64,000 nucleotides of DNA from Verrucomicrobiales bacterium. GTDB lineage: Bacteria > Verrucomicrobiota > Verrucomicrobiia > Verrucomicrobiales > DEV007. Below the pieces are notes generated by a model that saw only the letters and a list, made by a program, of their open reading frames with translations, was not told where the DNA came from and searched no databases. The stretch spans positions 62,001 to 126,000 of the forward strand of contig DUBC01000052.1 in the NCBI GenBank assembly GCA_012960505.1. The letters run 5' to 3'. Shown piece by piece: positions 1 to 10,000 of this stretch (positions are counted from its first letter, which is position 1; the number at the start of each line of letters is the position of its first letter). A program made the position numbers and the translations under genes.

Positions 1-400
1 AGCCTTTCCTGCCAGTATAACACATGAAAGAGTCATGGCTGCCGTTTGGAGCCCCAATGACTGAACGGATAGCAACGCACTTATCCATGATTTTGGCCAT
101 GCGGGGCATGAGTTCGCCAATCTGTATTCCATCAACGTTTGTTGGAATAGCTCCTAAATCTCCACGATATTCTGAAGGAGCGTCAGGCTTGGGATCCCAC
201 AAATCCTGATGCGGAGGCGCGCCGGCCATATAAATCATAATTAGGGCTTTATGAGAGGATTTCCCACTATTTACCGTTTCAGCTTGAAGTAATTGAGGTA
301 GTGAGAGCCCACCCATTCCGATACTGCCAATGCTCAGAAAATCACGACGGGATATGCCGTCACAAAGGTTACCTTTGGAATTACCGTAAACCTTAAGCAT
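1..400 (-). CDS. DUF1501 family Tat-exported protein (partial, 5' end only)
   Basis: The reading frame opens with ATG at 400 and runs leftward off the window edge, giving 133 codons without a stop. The N-terminus has a twin-arginine signal: SRRDFLSIG with the Arg pair at residues 18-19, followed by a hydrophobic stretch rich in Gly, Ser and Leu, so the protein is probably exported folded. The mature start contains ALIMIYMAGAPPHQDLWDPK, the typical opening of DUF1501 proteins, which belong to the alkaline phosphatase/sulfatase superfamily and usually sit next to DUF1549/DUF1553 cytochrome proteins in Planctomycetes and Verrucomicrobia. The partner is not visible here because the gene leaves the window. 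Catalytic role in this family is not established. The start is supported by the position of the Tat motif; no clear ribosome binding site precedes it. Confidence 0.85.
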   Translation of the reverse strand, partial: MLKVYGNSKGNLCDGISRRDFLSIGSIGMGGLSLPQLLQAETVNSGKSSHKALIMIYMAGAPPHQDLWDPKPDAPSEYRGDLGAIPTNVDGIQIGELMPRMAKIMDKCVAIRSVIGAPNGSHDSFMCYTGRKG

Positions 401-630
401 TGTTTAAACTAACATGTTTATAATAGTATAAGTCAATTGATCTAAAATATTTTATTATGCCGTTACCTTCAGCGGACATTGTATTTGACTCTCTTAAAAA
501 AGATGATTATCAAAAAAACTAAAAAAATAATGATAGGAACGTTGTTTCAATCAATGTTTATAATAAAAATATCGATTTAGGGAACTTTTTATATGCGGTT
601 AATTTTCATATTCATAGAGAGAAAAGCAGC
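401..630. promoter_or_regulatory. Divergent AT-rich promoter region
   Basis: This 230-base spacer separates two divergently oriented genes, so it must hold promoters for both. It is strongly AT-rich. The 12-base word ATGTTTATAATA occurs twice in direct orientation, at 414-425 and 554-565, and each copy contains a perfect TATAAT on the plus strand. No convincing -35 element lies 16-18 bases upstream of the second copy, so the exact promoter is uncertain. Confidence 0.35.
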
Positions 631-3600
631 ATGAATGCAGACCCCCCCACAATAAATTCGACAGAGTCAAAATCACTGAAAGGATTTTGGGCTCTTTTCT
701 TGGTCCAGTATCAGGGAGCTTTCAGCGATAACCTATTCAAGTTTCTTGTAATTTTTTCCAGCATTAACAGTTTAGGCACTGAACTAGACACGGAAAGAGA
801 CTTCCGTTTGTTTCTGATCGTGGCGGTTTTTGCTTTGCCGTTCATCTTCTTTTCAATGGCTGCAGGATGTCTAGCGGACCGGTATTCGAAGGGAAGAGTC
901 ATCACATGGACCAAGGGGCTTGAAATTGGAATTATGATCGTGGGGGTCTTTGCTCTTAAATCCGGAGAGTTTTATTACATGTTGGGAGTGATCCTTCTAA
1001 TGAGCATCCAGAGCGCGATTTTCAGCCCTGCTAAATATGCTTCATTGCCGGAATTGCTGCCAAACGAAAAATTAAGCTGGGGCAATGGTGTAATTGGTTT
1101 AGGCACATTTGGCGGTATCATTGCCGGAGGAACAGTGGCTGGCTTACTGTCTTCTTGGTTCAAAGATGATGTGTGGCAGTGCGGAGGGATACTTATCATT
1201 CTTGCAGTGGCCGGTGCCATAGTCTCACGGTGGATTACACGTCACCCGGCAGCCAACCCCGGTAAACGGATTAAAATTAATTTTATAGGTGATTTAATTT
1301 ACAATCTTAGGGAAGCAGGAAAGAACAGAATACTAGGGCTGGCCATTATGGGTAGCATTTACTTTTGGTTAGTCGCTGCGCTCTATGAACCGACGTTAGT
1401 TGTTTTTGGTAAAGATCTTGAACTGACGGATTTTCAGATCAGCCTAATGCGTGCGTGTCTAGCAATTGGTATTTCCATAGGTAGTGTTTCGGCCGGGTAC
1501 CTTTCGCAAAACAAAGTGGAATATGGTTTGATACCATTGGGTTCATTAGGACTTGCGATCTGCTCAATTGTTTTAGGTTTTTTCGAACTTCATTTTATCC
1601 AGATAAGTTTTTTACTGGTATGCTTAGGTATTTCAGGGGGCTTTTTTAATGTTCCGGTCAGCGCCCTCATTCAAAAGCTTCCAGACAAAAAGAACAAAGG
1701 CTCCGTCATTGCGGCCAATGGTTGGCTCAGTGCTGTGGCAATGGGCTTCGCAGCATTGATTTTTTATCTGTTCAAAATTCAACTTGGAATCGATGCCAAA
1801 GCGATGTTTTGGGTCATTGGCTTGACCACAATTGCGGGAACGATTTATGCAATCTGGTTAGTGCCTGATTCGCTAGCAAGGTTCGCTCTATGGGCACTAA
1901 CCAATACGCTTTATCGGGTCAAGGTCCTAGGAAGAAATAACTTACCAGAGAGAGGAGGAGCACTTCTTGTTTCTAATCATATATCGTTAGCGGATGCACT
2001 CTTTGTGATTGCCTCAACGGGTCGACGCATTCGATTTATCATGCACAGGAACCAGTTTAATAGATGGTGGGTCAAACCCATAGCAAAAATGCTGAGAGTA
2101 ATTCCGATTGCGTCTGATTTTGGTCCTAAAGAATTGTTAAAATCATTGAAAAAAGCCAGCGATTGTCTGAAAGGAGGTGAACTGGTTTGTATCTTTGCAG
2201 AAGGTCAGATCAGCAGAATCGGAGGACAAACGTTAGCCTTCCAGAAAGGAATGGAACTTATAATGAGAAAGCAGGACGCACCGATAATACCTGTTCATCT
2301 GGATAATGTGTGGGGGAGCATTTTCAGCTTTGATCAGAAAAAAGTTTACTGGAAAGTCCCCCGCCAGATACCATACCCTGTCACTGTAAGTTACGGAAAT
2401 CCTATGCCAACTGATTCATCACATACCGAAGTTAGACGAGAAGTAGTAGCGCTTGGGGCCGATGCATGGGCTCAAAGAAAGGGCCGAATTTCAACGATTG
2501 GTAGGGCCTTTGTCCGGACAGCAAGAAGGGCCAGAACCAGAATGGCTTTTGCTGATAGCTCTGGCAAAAAATTAAGTTACATTCGCGCACTTGTAGGAGT
2601 AATTGTTCTAATCAAGAGATTGCGTAAGGATTGGGACGGGCAAAAGAAGGTTGGCATTCTTATCCCGCCCAGTGTCGGTGGAGCGGTGACTAATCTTGCT
2701 GGAATACTTATGGGCAAGACGGTAGTTAATCTGAATTATACACTCTCAGAGGAAGGGATACGCTCCTGCGTTCAACAATGTGATATTAAGTGTGTTATTT
2801 CATCAGAAAAGGTGATTCGTAAGCTCAAGATTGATCCTGGAGTGCCCATGCTTGCTTTGGAAGATATTGCAAAGAATCCGAGTTTCATGGAAAAAATGAG
2901 CGCTGCCTTCTTGGCATATTTGTGTCCGAGGGGGATTCTATTAAAGAAACTAGCTCAGGGAAATCCGCCCTCCTTAGATGATATTGCAACAATCATTTTC
3001 AGTAGTGGTAGTACTGGGGAGCCTAAAGGAGCCATGCTCAGTCATTATAATATTGTTTCTAATATGATGCAGTTGAATCAGGCCTATGACTTTAAGCGTG
3101 ATGATAGGTTTCTTGGTGTTCTACCGTTTTTTCATTCTCTTGGCTTTACAGCCACACTGATTGGCCCTGCAGTAATTGGAGTGGGCGCAGCCTATCATCC
3201 CTTACCCACTGATACGAGATCCATCGGTAAACTGATTACACATTACAAATTGAGCTTGCTTCTAGCGACGCCAACGTTCCTTCAGCTTTATCTTAGGGGC
3301 ATTAAACCTGAACAAATGCAAAGCATTAACCTAGTAGTTGTAGGTGCTGAAAAATTACCTGAACGTTTGGCTGTTGCCTTTGAAGAAAAGTTTGGTCTCC
3401 AACCTCTCGAAGCGTATGGATGCACTGAATGTTCACCTGGCGTAGCTGTTAATACGCCGAGTTTAATTACCGATGATTTGAGTCAAACCGGGAACCGCTC
3501 AGGCACTATTGGCCGTGCATTACCGGGGATGAGTATTAAGATTGTGGATCCGGAAACGGAAGAACCATGCGGGTTTAATGAATCAGGATTGATGTGGGTC

Positions 3601-4062
3601 AGAGGCCCCAATATTATGCAGGGTTATCTTGGAAAGGAGAGCCTAACGGCCGAAGTTCTGGTAGATGGTTGGTATAATACTGGTGACATTGCTGCTGTCG
3701 ATGAAGAAGGCTTCATTACTATCACCGACAGGTTGAGCAGATTCAGCAAGATTGGTGGAGAAATGGTTCCTCACATTAAGATCGAAGAATTGCTACATAC
3801 AATTGCTGAATTAACAGAGCAGACCTTCGCAGTTACCGGGCTACCTGATGAGAAAAAGGGAGAACGCCTAGTCGTATTACATACTCTCGAACAAGAAAAC
3901 CTTAAGGAAATTACTGATCAACTTGGAACTGCAGACATTCCTAATTTATGGAAGCCCAAAACGGATCAATTTTTCAAAGTGGACGAGCTCCCTTATCTAG
4001 GAAGTGGTAAATTAGACTTGAAAGCGATCAAAACAATAGCACTCGAGATTGCAGGCGAGTAA
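631..4062 (+). CDS. aas: Fused MFS lysophospholipid transporter / PlsC acyltransferase / acyl-ACP synthetase (LplT-Aas type)
   Basis: This 1143-residue inner-membrane protein combines three activities of lysophospholipid re-acylation. Residues about 15-420 form a major facilitator with many hydrophobic helices, matching LplT, which flips lysophospholipids inward. Residues about 430-620 form a PlsC-type acyltransferase with the HX4D motif (NHISLAD, His450 and Asp455) and a FAEG motif near residue 524. Residues about 650-1143 form an AMP-binding acyl-ACP synthetase with the ATP-binding loop SSGSTGEPKG near residue 791, YGCTE (Glu933) and YNTGD (Asp1019). In E. coli the transporter LplT is a separate protein and Aas carries the last two domains; the three-domain fusion is known in various bacteria. 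It is transcribed alone. The start at 631 follows GAGAGAAAAG, a weak ribosome binding site. Confidence 0.9.
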   Translation: MNADPPTINSTESKSLKGFWALFLVQYQGAFSDNLFKFLVIFSSINSLGTELDTERDFRLFLIVAVFALPFIFFSMAAGCLADRYSKGRVITWTKGLEIGIMIVGVFALKSGEFYYMLGVILLMSIQSAIFSPAKYASLPELLPNEKLSWGNGVIGLGTFGGIIAGGTVAGLLSSWFKDDVWQCGGILIILAVAGAIVSRWITRHPAANPGKRIKINFIGDLIYNLREAGKNRILGLAIMGSIYFWLVAALYEPTLVVFGKDLELTDFQISLMRACLAIGISIGSVSAGYLSQNKVEYGLIPLGSLGLAICSIVLGFFELHFIQISFLLVCLGISGGFFNVPVSALIQKLPDKKNKGSVIAANGWLSAVAMGFAALIFYLFKIQLGIDAKAMFWVIGLTTIAGTIYAIWLVPDSLARFALWALTNTLYRVKVLGRNNLPERGGALLVSNHISLADALFVIASTGRRIRFIMHRNQFNRWWVKPIAKMLRVIPIASDFGPKELLKSLKKASDCLKGGELVCIFAEGQISRIGGQTLAFQKGMELIMRKQDAPIIPVHLDNVWGSIFSFDQKKVYWKVPRQIPYPVTVSYGNPMPTDSSHTEVRREVVALGADAWAQRKGRISTIGRAFVRTARRARTRMAFADSSGKKLSYIRALVGVIVLIKRLRKDWDGQKKVGILIPPSVGGAVTNLAGILMGKTVVNLNYTLSEEGIRSCVQQCDIKCVISSEKVIRKLKIDPGVPMLALEDIAKNPSFMEKMSAAFLAYLCPRGILLKKLAQGNPPSLDDIATIIFSSGSTGEPKGAMLSHYNIVSNMMQLNQAYDFKRDDRFLGVLPFFHSLGFTATLIGPAVIGVGAAYHPLPTDTRSIGKLITHYKLSLLLATPTFLQLYLRGIKPEQMQSINLVVVGAEKLPERLAVAFEEKFGLQPLEAYGCTECSPGVAVNTPSLITDDLSQTGNRSGTIGRALPGMSIKIVDPETEEPCGFNESGLMWVRGPNIMQGYLGKESLTAEVLVDGWYNTGDIAAVDEEGFITITDRLSRFSKIGGEMVPHIKIEELLHTIAELTEQTFAVTGLPDEKKGERLVVLHTLEQENLKEITDQLGTADIPNLWKPKTDQFFKVDELPYLGSGKLDLKAIKTIALEIAGE

Positions 4063-4145
4063 TTGCGTGTGCATCATGACTAGGCGCACTTTAGTTAGCA
4101 TTGAACTTATTCACAAAGATGTGGGTCGGTGCTTTGTATATTAAG

Positions 4146-4964
4146 CTAGGACAAACGAATCATGTCCTTGATAGACTGATACCAAAGAAAAAAAAGACCT
4201 TTCCATGAATAGGAGAAGGTGCCTTTCCCAGATAATTTAAGCAAACCGCGATCCAGGTTATGATCGACCTGGTTTCTCATTTCTTTTTCCGTTAATTTAC
4301 CAAGTTCATCTGGATCAGTTTCTTGAAGATCGCTTTCGTTGATTCCCTTGCTTTGCAAAAATTTACGGTGCACTTCAATCATTTCATTAAATGACTCAAT
4401 GCCGCGAACACAATTAACAACACAGTCCGGTGTCAATTTCATTGCATAGCTGAAAGGGTAATTCCACGTCATAAGAGTTTTTCCGTCTGCAGTTCTGGAA
4501 GAAACGCTCATATAATTAAAAGCTAAATGACTTTGACTGTTCAAATTTATTGTGGCTTGAGCTTTAGAATTTGGATCATAAAAAAAGCGGACGAACTGAT
4601 CAACACCACCCCATTCCCATCCTGAGTCTTGTATATGCTCAAAGCCTGCCACTTCTACTTCATTGGTAAATTCCCTTAGTTGAGGGAAAAGATCACGGTT
4701 CGGAGGGAATCGGCTCTGCATTTTCTTATCAAGTGGGAGGCGCATTTTGCGGATACGCGTCATGATATCGATGCCCGGGAGAAAGAACCAACCCAAAGCT
4801 GTTACGATGCCCCATGTCACATTATGACCACTCAAAAAGTATCCTGTAAGGAACGTTGCAATGATGACGCAAAATGCCCCGAACTTGCGCACGGCTACGA
4901 ACTCAAATGAACGACAACCATAAGCTAAAAATAGTGTTCCTATTACTAAAAGGGTTTCAGACAT
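4146..4964 (-). CDS. Membrane protein of unknown function with a soluble C-terminal domain
   Basis: I do not recognise this 272-residue protein. The first 70 residues contain three short hydrophobic stretches (about 4-18, 29-46 and 48-66) that look like transmembrane helices. The rest, about residues 75-272, is soluble. It includes several aromatic patches and a charged region near the C-terminus (LTEKEMRNQVDHNLDRG), and ends with a Trp/Phe-rich stretch. No catalytic motif is visible. It lies on the minus strand downstream of the MCE/ABC pair, about 95 bases from it, so it could be transcribed with those lipid-transport genes. That link is only positional. Confidence 0.65.
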   Translation of the reverse strand: MSETLLVIGTLFLAYGCRSFEFVAVRKFGAFCVIIATFLTGYFLSGHNVTWGIVTALGWFFLPGIDIMTRIRKMRLPLDKKMQSRFPPNRDLFPQLREFTNEVEVAGFEHIQDSGWEWGGVDQFVRFFYDPNSKAQATINLNSQSHLAFNYMSVSSRTADGKTLMTWNYPFSYAMKLTPDCVVNCVRGIESFNEMIEVHRKFLQSKGINESDLQETDPDELGKLTEKEMRNQVDHNLDRGLLKLSGKGTFSYSWKGLFFLWYQSIKDMIRLS

Positions 4965-5058
4965 TTAAATAATCGCAGTATATGCTGAGCTAATAGAGGA
5001 TAAATATATGTTGTGGTATAAAACTGACGAATGAAAAATGAAGTTCTTTCGCTCTATT

Positions 5059-6042
5059 TTAACGGGGGCTGAAAGTACCTCTTCTACGAGAATTTGGCGA
5101 TTCAGTATTTTTGATGGAACTGTCTTTGTAAAATAAAATACCGTTCCGGCGAAGATTTGCTATGAAGCCTTTAAAATCTTTTTTCAGTTCTTCGTCCTTG
5201 AGGATTGAATTCAATATCCCTCCCCCATTATTAATTCTTTCAAATGCTTTGTCGGCCCCTTCAGCCGCGTCAGTGAGTTTTTTGAGTCCAGGCTCAATAG
5301 CGCTTATTGCTTGACTGCCATTATCGAGTATTGGACCAATTTTTTCAGCCGCGTCATCAACCTTGATGCTTGCTTTTTTCATATTGGCTAACAGTTCACG
5401 GAGGTTGTTCGTATTGTCATCGCCAAGCACTTTATTGTTTATCGCATCAAGCGCATCGGCAAGTTCAGCGACCGCGCGATTGAAACTCTGAAGGTTTTCT
5501 TCCCTCAGAATGCTTTGATCCAATTTCTCGACGGCACTACCAATGTCTTCAAGGGCTGACCTGACATCTTCAAGAACGACCTGACCTTTATTCGATAATG
5601 ACTCAGCAGAGGAAGCAAGTGCCCCGAGCCCAGTGATTCGTTCACCCTTAATTCGTGATCCAGCTGCTATGAATTTTTCTGTCCTATCAGTAGGAACATC
5701 GATTTTTATCATGGCGTCTCCTAAAAGACCACTAGTGCCAATGGAAAATTTAGCTCCTTCAGGTATTCGAAAATCATCATAAATTTCAAGGTTAACGATA
5801 GCACCGCCATAATTTTCCAGATTAACGGTTGGAGCATCTGCTAGCCTGCCGATTTTAACACCTCCCAAACGGACATCTGTTCCCTTAAGTAGGCCTCCAC
5901 CATCTTCAAAAGTAACAGTCAGTGAATACGTTTTTTCAAAACGATCACCAAAGTTACCGAATTTAAGAACTAAAAATCCCAGTAATAGTAAACCTATCAG
6001 TAAGAAGAAACCCACAAAGAGTTCGGTGCGATTCTCTTTCAT
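5059..6042 (-). CDS. mlaD: MCE-domain lipid-binding protein (MlaD family)
   Basis: This 327-residue protein has one N-terminal transmembrane helix (about residues 8-27) followed by an MCE domain (about 37-115) with the typical opening TFEDGGGLLKGTDVRLGGVKIG. MCE proteins of the Mla system form hexameric rings in the periplasm and shuttle phospholipids between the membranes, working with an ABC ATPase and permease. The long C-terminal part (about 125-300) is rich in Ala, Leu, Glu and Lys and should be helical, as in longer MCE proteins that extend as a helical needle. The gene lies 78 bases downstream of the ATPase gene on the same strand. GGAAAG a few bases before the ATG is a plausible ribosome binding site. 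Confidence 0.88.
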   Translation of the reverse strand: MKENRTELFVGFFLLIGLLLLGFLVLKFGNFGDRFEKTYSLTVTFEDGGGLLKGTDVRLGGVKIGRLADAPTVNLENYGGAIVNLEIYDDFRIPEGAKFSIGTSGLLGDAMIKIDVPTDRTEKFIAAGSRIKGERITGLGALASSAESLSNKGQVVLEDVRSALEDIGSAVEKLDQSILREENLQSFNRAVAELADALDAINNKVLGDDNTNNLRELLANMKKASIKVDDAAEKIGPILDNGSQAISAIEPGLKKLTDAAEGADKAFERINNGGGILNSILKDEELKKDFKGFIANLRRNGILFYKDSSIKNTESPNSRRRGTFSPR

Positions 6043-6120
6043 TTTATTATCTTTCCATTTTTGTCCGGCGCTTATTAAAAGTGTCGATCTGATGCAATGT
6101 AGCCCTAAATAGAGAATATG

Positions 6121-6894
6121 CTAGAGCTCCTCTGTCGGATGACCGTTTATAAAGTTATTAATGACAGGATCATCACTTCCCTCCATTTCTTCAGGAGTTC
6201 CACAGAAATATACTGACCCTTGGCGTAAAAAAGCGATTCGATCAGCGATGGTTCTTGCTGATTTCATATCATGAGTGACTACGACTGAGGTGATTCCATA
6301 CTCTTTTTGCATCTGAATGATCAAAGAATCAATGGAACCTGTTGAAACTGGATCCAAGCCCGCAGTGGGTTCATCGTATAGAATGGATTCAGGTTTAGCT
6401 ATCATAGCTCGAGCTAGGGCGACACGCTTGCGCATCCCTCCACTCAAAGTGGTCGGCATTTTGTTTATATGTTCTTCGAGCCCAACTAGACTAAGCGCTT
6501 TCGTTACTTTTTCTGTGAGCGTTTTAATATTTTTTTCTCCACGCTCTCTCAAAGGAAAAGCTACATTTTGGCCAATACTCATAGAGTCGAAGAGTGCGCC
6601 ATTTTGAAAAAGGACACCTATCCTTTGCCGTATCACGGCAAGTCCCTTTTCGTTGAGTTTACTGATGTCCTGATTGCCAATGACTACGCGGCCACTGTCA
6701 GGGCGCATTAGTCCTGTTATATGTTTAAGAATAACGCTTTTTCCACCACCGCTGGCCCCGATCAAGACTATAGTTTCCCCTGAAAAAATCTCGAGATTTA
6801 CTCCCCTAAGAACATGTTGTGCTCCGAGTTCTTTGTGTATTCCCTCCAGTCGAATGGAGACTGTTTGGGATTCTCCATTTAAATCATTGTCCAT
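6121..6894 (-). CDS. mlaF: ABC transporter ATP-binding protein (MlaF family)
   Basis: This 257-residue ABC ATPase should power phospholipid transport together with the MCE protein encoded just downstream. The Walker A motif GASGGGKS is at residues 46-53, the signature is LSGGMRKRVALARA, Walker B with the following Asp is ILYDEPTAGLDP, and the switch His is in VVTHD. The LSGGM signature and overall length match MlaF/Ttg2A. Normally a permease gene (mlaE) lies directly upstream in the same operon. Here the upstream neighbour is uvrA on the opposite strand, so MlaE must be encoded elsewhere or is missing. Confidence 0.9.
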   Translation of the reverse strand: MDNDLNGESQTVSIRLEGIHKELGAQHVLRGVNLEIFSGETIVLIGASGGGKSVILKHITGLMRPDSGRVVIGNQDISKLNEKGLAVIRQRIGVLFQNGALFDSMSIGQNVAFPLRERGEKNIKTLTEKVTKALSLVGLEEHINKMPTTLSGGMRKRVALARAMIAKPESILYDEPTAGLDPVSTGSIDSLIIQMQKEYGITSVVVTHDMKSARTIADRIAFLRQGSVYFCGTPEEMEGSDDPVINNFINGHPTEEL

Positions 6895-7035
6895 GTCGAA
6901 ACCACAAAACGCTTAGACCATATACAAACAAAACGCAAACGGCTGAGTAAAATGCTTCCCGTTCATGCAAATTAATTAGATCCTTTAATGCTAAATATAA
7001 GTATTAATTTCTAAAGAATACCAAATCGCAGTAAA
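6895..7035. promoter_or_regulatory. Divergent promoter spacer between mlaF and uvrA
   Basis: The 141-base spacer separates divergent mlaF and uvrA and must contain both start regions. It is AT-rich downstream of 6960. I see no SOS-box-like palindrome, so there is no visible sign that the uvrA homologue is LexA-controlled from here. Confidence 0.3.
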
Positions 7036-10000
7036 GTGAAAAAAAAGACTCCAAAGAATGCTAAGCGATCATGGCATAGGGGTATTATTTCATTAAGAAA
7101 AGTGCGTCAGAATAATCTGAAGGGCTTTGATTTGGATTTGCCTCTCGGTCAATTAATCGTTGTTACCGGTCCTAGCGGCAGCGGGAAATCATCGTTGGCA
7201 TTCCAGACACTATATGCAGAAGGACAGCGTCGATACATTGAAACTTTTTCTCCTTATACGCGTCAGTTCTTTGAGCGAATGGACAAGCCAAGAGTTGAAG
7301 AAGTTAATGGGATTCCTCCATCAATTGCTATCGAACAGGGCAATACCGTCAGGACAACACGGTCGACGGTAGGAACCCTCACAGGCATTAATGATTATTT
7401 GAAGGTGCTATTTTCTCACATTGGGGTGCCGCATTGTCCCGAATGTGGAGAAGAAATTTTGGAAGATAATGCTGAGTCAGTTACTCAATTTGCCAATATG
7501 AATTTAGCTGGGAAAGCTGTCCTCGTGAGTTTTGGGGTTCCGGTACCAAGTCAAATGAAACCACCCGAATTTTTCCAGCTACTTAGTGCACAGGGGTTTT
7601 TAAGAATATGGGTATGGGGTAATTTGTATAGAACAGATGAACCGGAAGAGTATCCTAAAAAAACATTACCTAAAATTGTTACCGTCGTTCAGGACAGAAT
7701 TAAAATCAGCAAAGTTGCCAAGAATATTGCACGACTAAATGAGGCTCTCGAAACTGCATTTCTTTTTGGGAAGGGAACGATACGATTAATTGATTATGAA
7801 TCTGCCAAAGACTGGTCCTTTTCGAGTGGCAAGCAATGCGCCCCTTGCGGAGTTATTTTAAGGGATCCTTCTCCGGGGCTATTTTCATTTAATAGCCCCT
7901 TAGGGGCGTGCACCCAGTGCCGTGGATTCGGGAGAACATTAGGCATTGATCTTGACCGTGCATTACCTGACAAGGCACTTTCAATTAGGGAAGGTGTCGT
8001 GAAAGCATTTCAGGGAGAGCGGGGATCAGAGTGCCAGACCGATTTGCTTCAATGTGCGAAAGTAAGAGGGGTCGATATTGATTTGGCATATGAGAAATTA
8101 AGCAAGAAAAATCGGGGATGGATTCTTTATGGCGAACGTGGTGACTCGGAATCGAATTGGCAACAAGGTCTTTGGTATGGAGTGAAAGGTTTTTTCGACT
8201 GGATAGAGCGAAAATCTTACAAAATGCATGTGAGGATTTTCCTGAGCCGGTATAGATCATATACAACATGTTTTGCCTGCCGAGGAACGCGATTACAACC
8301 AGACGCTTTAAATTATAAGATTGGTAATCATACTTTACCCGATATTTGGCAGTTGCCCATTTCTGATCTTTTGAATCTATGGAACGAGAAAAAATCTAAA
8401 CTAGTAGAGCTTTCAAATTTAGATCCGACTGCCCTTCTTTTGTGGGAGGAAGTTGATTCAAGATTGAGATATTTGAAACGTGTGGGTCTTGTATATCTGA
8501 CACTGGACCGCTCAGCCAGATCACTTTCTGGCGGTGAAATGCAGAGAGTACACCTCACAACATGTTTAGGGGCTTCATTGGTAAATACATTATTTGTTCT
8601 TGATGAACCTAGTATTGGGTTGCACCCAAAAGACACGGATCAATTGATCAATGTCATGAATGATCTGAGAGATGCCGGGAATACGGTATTGGTTGTTGAG
8701 CATGAAGAGAGCATCATTAGAGCAGCTGATTATCTAGTTGATATTGGCCCGGGACGAGGAGAGGACGGTGGAGATTTGGTATATGCAGGGCCCATTTCAG
8801 ACTATGAGAAGAGCAGAGGAAAAATTAGTTCACTCACTTTGGATTATCTTTCTGGGGATAAAAGTATTCCCATTCCAAGTACTAGGAGAAAACCTAAAAA
8901 AGGAAATGCCTTAAAGGTTCGCGGCGCACAGCAGAACAACCTGAAAAATATAAATCTAGAAATCCCTCTGGGGCTTTTTGTTTGTGTGACTGGCGTATCG
9001 GGTTCCGGAAAATCAACCCTAGTTCATGATGTCATTTACCTTAATCTGATCCGTGAAAGGGGCGAGAGTACCGAGGAGTTGCCAGGGGAAGTGCATTCTA
9101 TCGTGGGCCACGGCAAGCTAAGGCAAGTAATATTAGTTGATCAGTCCCCACTTTCGCGCAATCCCCGATCAACGCCCGTCGTTTACGTGGGAGCCTTTGA
9201 ACATATAAGAAAACTTTTTGCTGAAACACCAGAAGCTAAGAGTTCCGGCCATCTCCCAGGATACTTCAGCTTTAATTCCGGAACAGGGCGTTGTGGGCGC
9301 TGCTGGGGAAATGGCTTTGAGAAAGTCGAGATGCAATTCCTTTCTGATCTTTATGTAAAATGTCCAGAATGTGAGGGTAAACGTTACGGACCTGAAGTGT
9401 TGGAATTTCAACTAGTGGGTAAATCAATACACGAGGTATTGAATCTCACGATAGAATCCGCGATTCATTTTTTCAAAACAATTGAGAATAAAAAAGCGGC
9501 CCGAGTCGTTTCCGATTTAAAACCTTTAGCGGATGTCGGACTGGGTTATCTTAAACTTGGTCAGCCCATTAATACTCTGAGCGGTGGAGAGAGTCAGCGC
9601 CTCAAACTGGTCGGACACTTACTGAAAAATAAACCTAAAAAGAAAGATAAGGGCCCAGCTAAGGATTTACTTCTTTTTGATGAACCAACGACCGGACTTC
9701 ACTTTGATGATATTAGAATATTGCTGAACGTTTTTCAGCGATTAGTTGATGATGGTCATTCTGTCTTAGTCATAGAGCATAACTGTGAAGTAATTAAATG
9801 CGCGGATCACGTGATTGATCTTGGCCCTGAAGGAGGATCTGAAGGAGGAGAAATAATTGCGGTTGGTACACCTGAAGAGATCAAAAAAGAAAAGAAAAGC
9901 CATACAGGAAAATTTTTATGGCGTGATCATAAACCAAAAAGTTTATTGAGGGCCATTGAATCCAAAGAGCCTCCAAAAAATATAATCAGTGTAAGGGGAG

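Noticed and set aside
414-565. Direct repeat of ATGTTTATAATA as a possible mobile-element or regulator site
   Set aside because: Only two 12-base copies in very AT-rich DNA; chance is a sufficient explanation and no mobile gene is near.
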